Shown here: piece after piece, positions 5,440 to 9,271 of the stretch | Layout: each line of letters opens with the position of its first letter | Position numbering within the stretch: position 1 is the stretch's first letter | Assembly (NCBI GenBank): GCA_937890045.1 | Contig: CALBXV010000053.1 | Span: 1 to 9,271, forward strand | Length of the DNA: 9,271 bases | Source: an uncultured archaeon | GTDB taxonomy: Archaea > Thermoproteota > Nitrososphaeria > Nitrososphaerales > CALBXV01 | Direction of reading: 5' to 3' | The notes under the pieces: generated by a model | Told to the model about the DNA's origin: nothing | Databases searched by the model: none | The model's input: the letters and a program-made list of their open reading frames with translations, nothing else | Program-made: the position numbers and the translations under genes

Positions 5440-8400
5440 CCTTCATTCATTACAATATCAACAAGTGTTACGTTATTTGCTTCATCTAATAAGTCATCCG
5501 ATTGTAAGTAATTTGGTGAAAATTTTCCACCAAGCCATGAACTATTAACATTACCTAATGTAGGTATACCTGTAGCGTGTTGGAATATAGCAGACATTGC
5601 TACTCCTGTAGGACTTGTTTGTACAAGTTGTTTAGAGGCCCTAGCATTACGTAAATAATAAGAAAGGAACGAGGTAGCTCCAACAGCATCAACTGCTTCT
5701 AATGCCGGGATTAATGCTTCATCAAATAATACAAATGCATCAAGTGCTTCGTGCATTACTTCATTGAAATCTCTTCCCTGTACTTTAGTCCCATACTCTA
5801 TCATTACATATCTACCTAAAAGATCTGTCAGCTGTACTATATACCTAGATATCTGATATGGCTTACTGCTCTTAGTCATAAATAAGAAAGCCGCAATATT
5901 TCCCACATAAGGCGGTATATTATCTATGTATTTCTGCATTGCTGGAAAGTTTCCAGGAATAGTTTTCTTTAATTTATTAATCCATCCATCTGTTTGTGCA
6001 TCATTAATATCTTCCACAATAAGTGAATGCAATCCCGCCTCATGCATTTTATGAAGTAAATTACCCTCAATACGATCATTAAGTCTTGCTACTTCTAATG
6101 CTTGTTCACTAGTTTTAGGGTCCAATCCTTTAGCTCTAATTTCAGCATTTAATTTTGTACGTTTTTTAGTATCCTTATCATATTTAGCATATTCAGAAAT
6201 GCCTTCATAGATTTTATGGAAAATATAAGTTATTGGAATTTTTCTCATTAGTAGTTGATATATATTAGACATCATATTTCCAACTACTACTTGAGGCATG
6301 GCAATAACTACACGGTTTTTACCATAACTGATTGTCTGTTTAATAGCATGATGAGTTACTCCAGCAACACGTTTGTATAGCTCTGCGCCTTCTGCTTGTA
6401 ATAATTTTAATTGCGATAGGTCAAATGCCTTGTACCCAAATACTTTATCAATAATATCTTCCCTAACCTTAAATTGTCCATTTAAAGCATATGATTTTAT
6501 ATGTTCCCGTACTGCATGAGGAAGTTTTCTATATCGATCAATATATGGAGAGTCAGGATCCATAATATCAATCCATTTCATATCTGGATGATCTGGCATC
6601 ATTTCTATTTGCTCATATACTAGGAGTTCTATAGTTTTCTTATCACTTTCAATCGTTTCTTTACGATCAATCATTGAAGATTGCATATGTGCAAATACAT
6701 GATCAATTTCTAAATCAGGCTGTAAAATTTCTTTTTTCCAGTCATTATCCATCAATACGCGATAATCAGTAATATTATTGTTTTCATCAACAACAGGACG
6801 AAGTTTTAAATCATGATCCCACTTTAAGTCTTTAGCTGCTCTTTCTTGTTTAGCTATAAATTTTTTAACTTTTCCTTTTATTGTAACGAAATCAGGCTGA
6901 CCTTTATTAGGTCCTGCTTTATGATGAAATGCAGGATCTCTAACCAATATTTCGGTTAATGTAGTACCCATATTTCGTTGGTTAGTCGTAGACATGACAC
7001 CCGATATATCGGGAACTTCTGGTATGGTTCGAGTAACAAACAAAGTATCATAAGTTTGGCTTTCATCCACTTTTGTTAAGTCATAATGCTCAGTATACCC
7101 TTCTCTTTTCATTTTAGGTATATCAGCTTTAGTGCCAACTTTTACATGAGTAAAATTATCAACTCGTTCAACAATATATCCTTTAACCATTTGGACATCG
7201 GTGTATTTTCTGCCACCTTCTGTAGGAGAGGAAAATAAATCTTCCCTGGCACTTTTCTTGTAATCAAGATGGTAATCAATTAAATCAATTATGCCATTCT
7301 GATTGCCATCTTTAGCAAATTCTTTATCAGATAACTTTTTAACTAAAGTATCTTGAGTGGAATCTGTGTACTTCAATGCAGCTAAAGTTGCGTAAGTATC
7401 TAATAGTGCTATTTGTTCATTTGTAGGATTATCTGTCCTAAAATATGTCATAGCAATAGACTTAGCATTCATACGCGCCTCAGGAATTTTGGTCCTATTT
7501 GTAACAATATGGTATCCCAGTTCTTCAGCATATATCAACGCTTTGTGTGAATTATGTACCCGTAACTTCTTCATAATGGCACTCTGCATTGCTTTTCTTT
7601 TATCCTCAGCATTTTTATCTTTTCCGACTAACTCCATAATTTCTTTATGACTTAATTCAAATTCTGTGCCTTTATTGCGAAGAGTAGATATATCTGTTCT
7701 AAGCATTATTTCAGTCAATGCTATTTTTGTTTGAACAGGCATAGAATGGGGATCCGTTGGATCTACAGATTTCCAAATACTCTTTATATTTTCTTTAGGA
7801 TATCCATTAAACCAATGTTCAATAAATGTTTCAGCCTGTTGTCGTGCTTTAGATATGGTAACTTTAACATGTAATAACTGTTCAATCATAGCTTTGGTAA
7901 GGGTACCTGCTCCAATTTCACCAGCCAAACCTCTCAAAGTTTTACTCATGATTTTATCAACTTGGTGTCTAGCTAATCTTGCTCCTTTACTTTCCCCAAA
8001 AATAGTATTAAGACCACCGGTTACTATTTGAGCTCCTTTACGCATTGTACTAACAGGTTTATCACGATCTGGAGCAACCATTACAGCCATGTCTTCTGCA
8101 AATTGTTTAAGGAATTCATCTGATTTATCCATTTTCTCATAAGTTTTATTCATGTATTGCTGGTATAAACTTTGGTGTTTAGCTTGAATAGCCACTAAAT
8201 GCTCTGTAGCAGCTATCATTTCATTAAATGCATTACCAGTAGTATCTCGGTAGGTTCGTGCACCAAAAGCTTCTCTAATAACATCTATAACTAAACTAAC
8301 TGTATCTAATAACTTACCAAGAATGCCTTCTCGTACAGGTCTAGGCTGAGTCTTGAGAAAATCGATCATCTGTTTATTAGTTACTGCGTAAGCTAAGAAC

Positions 8401-9271
8401 TCATGAAGCTTGGCTTTCTCTTTACCTTTAAATATATAGTTATATTGGCGTTTAGCCATATCCGTATCTTTCTTGGAAGGCTTAACCCCTTTAACTAAAA
8501 ATACCTTATATCCTTTGCCTTCTCCATATTTGGCATTTAGAGCATCTTCAGTTTGGTCATATAATCGTTCTATACGTGCCCCAACTAATGGACTTTCTCT
8601 TATTGCTAGAGCCGTAGTAGCATGGAGTAATTCATGTACATAGACTTCCTGTGGAGATTGGCTGTTATTAGAATAAGGGGCGTTATTATTTAAGAATATC
8701 TTCATTGACTTGCTAGCTATGTCATATTCCCCTTGTGTGATTCCATGAATATCTTGAAGAGATAATTTAATTCCCCCTACTGCTACTATTCCTTCATTTA
8801 ATATATCAAGGATAGTGTCTAATGTTTCAGTATGGTCTCTCATCTCTTGTTTATTAAAGTAGTATTTATGGGAGATTTTTTTAAATCTATTAAATAGTTT
8901 CTTTATATTATTTTTTGTAATATCACCCAATTCTTCTATATCTTTATCAGTTGGATGTTTAGGCAGATCATCTAATGTTTTTAGTCTGTTGTTTATTTCA
9001 TCTTCAAGTTTTTCTTTAGCTTGCCTTACAGCTGCTTCTTCAAGTGACTCTGAACTAACATCTTCTGGCGGGGATTGTTCCTCTAAAGCTTTTAAAACAG
9101 CTTTACCTTCTATTGTATCTTTTTTAGATAGTTCTCTTAAAAAATTCTCATTATCTATAAGTTCTTCATTTGTAATAGTTCCAGCGATAAGTTTCTCTTG
9201 TATTTTTTCAAGAGCTACTTGGTCTGCACTTTTCTGTTCTTTGACTTCAGGCTCAGCATTCCTTTCAGCTA
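5421..9271 (-). CDS. Giant virion protein, C-terminal part; probable N4-type virion RNA polymerase C-terminal region with zincin motif (partial)
   Basis: The - strand frame stays open from the TAA at 5421-5423 to the right edge, giving 1,282 visible residues. The true start lies beyond 9271. The TTG at 8928-8930 is an internal leucine: 113 coding codons precede it, with no ATG and no good ribosome binding site. Numbered from the edge, residues 1-113 are an acidic helical linker. About 140-310 form a zinc-peptidase-like domain with HELLH at 212-216 (bases 8622-8636) and HEFLAYAVTN holding a candidate third ligand at E290. The remaining roughly 970 residues are mostly helical, without clear catalytic motifs, ending in MNEGRNLFN. 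In N4 the virion RNA polymerase (about 3,500 residues, injected with the DNA) has roughly 1,400 residues after its catalytic core and faces the replication genes, as here. Polymerase motifs would lie outside the window. Another giant internal virion protein is the alternative. Confidence 0.65.
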   Translation of the reverse strand, partial: AERNAEPEVKEQKSADQVALEKIQEKLIAGTITNEELIDNENFLRELSKKDTIEGKAVLKALEEQSPPEDVSSESLEEAAVRQAKEKLEDEINNRLKTLDDLPKHPTDKDIEELGDITKNNIKKLFNRFKKISHKYYFNKQEMRDHTETLDTILDILNEGIVAVGGIKLSLQDIHGITQGEYDIASKSMKIFLNNNAPYSNNSQSPQEVYVHELLHATTALAIRESPLVGARIERLYDQTEDALNAKYGEGKGYKVFLVKGVKPSKKDTDMAKRQYNYIFKGKEKAKLHEFLAYAVTNKQMIDFLKTQPRPVREGILGKLLDTVSLVIDVIREAFGARTYRDTTGNAFNEMIAATEHLVAIQAKHQSLYQQYMNKTYEKMDKSDEFLKQFAEDMAVMVAPDRDKPVSTMRKGAQIVTGGLNTIFGESKGARLARHQVDKIMSKTLRGLAGEIGAGTLTKAMIEQLLHVKVTISKARQQAETFIEHWFNGYPKENIKSIWKSVDPTDPHSMPVQTKIALTEIMLRTDISTLRNKGTEFELSHKEIMELVGKDKNAEDKRKAMQSAIMKKLRVHNSHKALIYAEELGYHIVTNRTKIPEARMNAKSIAMTYFRTDNPTNEQIALLDTYATLAALKYTDSTQDTLVKKLSDKEFAKDGNQNGIIDLIDYHLDYKKSAREDLFSSPTEGGRKYTDVQMVKGYIVERVDNFTHVKVGTKADIPKMKREGYTEHYDLTKVDESQTYDTLFVTRTIPEVPDISGVMSTTNQRNMGTTLTEILVRDPAFHHKAGPNKGQPDFVTIKGKVKKFIAKQERAAKDLKWDHDLKLRPVVDENNNITDYRVLMDNDWKKEILQPDLEIDHVFAHMQSSMIDRKETIESDKKTIELLVYEQIEMMPDHPDMKWIDIMDPDSPYIDRYRKLPHAVREHIKSYALNGQFKVREDIIDKVFGYKAFDLSQLKLLQAEGAELYKRVAGVTHHAIKQTISYGKNRVVIAMPQVVVGNMMSNIYQLLMRKIPITYIFHKIYEGISEYAKYDKDTKKRTKLNAEIRAKGLDPKTSEQALEVARLNDRIEGNLLHKMHEAGLHSLIVEDINDAQTDGWINKLKKTIPGNFPAMQKYIDNIPPYVGNIAAFLFMTKSSKPYQISRYIVQLTDLLGRYVMIEYGTKVQGRDFNEVMHEALDAFVLFDEALIPALEAVDAVGATSFLSYYLRNARASKQLVQTSPTGVAMSAIFQHATGIPTLGNVNSSWLGGKFSPNYLQSDDLLDEANNVTLVDIVMNEGRNLFN

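Noticed and set aside
1..9271. Avoidance of CTAG or GATC as a sign of host restriction or modification
   Set aside because: Both tetramers occur repeatedly across the window (for example CTAG near 588, 813 and 2434; GATC near 600, 1066 and 2572), so no avoidance is evident by eye.

Overview
The window looks like part of the genome of an AT-rich, N4-like phage (family Schitoviridae). This rests on gene content and order, not on a database match. From left to right on the + strand lie a primase/ATPase protein of about 720 residues, a tiny unknown gene, a short RecA-like (Sak4-type) ATPase, a single-stranded DNA-binding (SSB) protein, a RuvC-type Holliday junction resolvase and two small genes. 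A giant gene then faces them from the - strand. In phage N4 a primase-like protein of similar size and the N4 SSB lie in the same direction, and the giant virion RNA polymerase gene faces them on the other strand. The polymerase catalytic core is not in this window, so that last identification is inference.

Layout. Positions 1-64 are the edge of an unresolved upstream gene plus a ribosome binding site. Positions 65-3138 hold three tightly packed genes: primase/ATPase, a 65-residue unknown and a Sak4-like ATPase. Positions 3139-3345 form the only sizeable non-coding gap. It carries nested inverted repeats, several mutually exclusive pairings, an 11-base match to the T-box core and a strong intrinsic terminator. 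Positions 3346-5432 hold five genes: an 81-residue unknown, SSB, RuvC-like resolvase, a charged coiled-coil protein and a 49-residue membrane protein. The last three are joined by ATGA overlaps. Positions 5421-9271 are the 3' part of one giant - strand gene. It is open to the window edge, and its 3' end overlaps the membrane protein gene by 12 bases.

How the genes fit together. The + strand genes form a replication and recombination module. The primase starts DNA synthesis, the SSB coats single strands and probably works with the Sak4-like annealing protein, and the RuvC-like nuclease resolves junctions before packaging. If the N4 comparison holds, the SSB may also help switch on late genes read by host RNA polymerase, which would include the giant - strand gene. 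The visible part of that giant protein contains a zinc-metallopeptidase motif, the least expected element here.

The host cannot be named from the sequence. No tRNA, CRISPR array, insertion sequence or integrase is visible.
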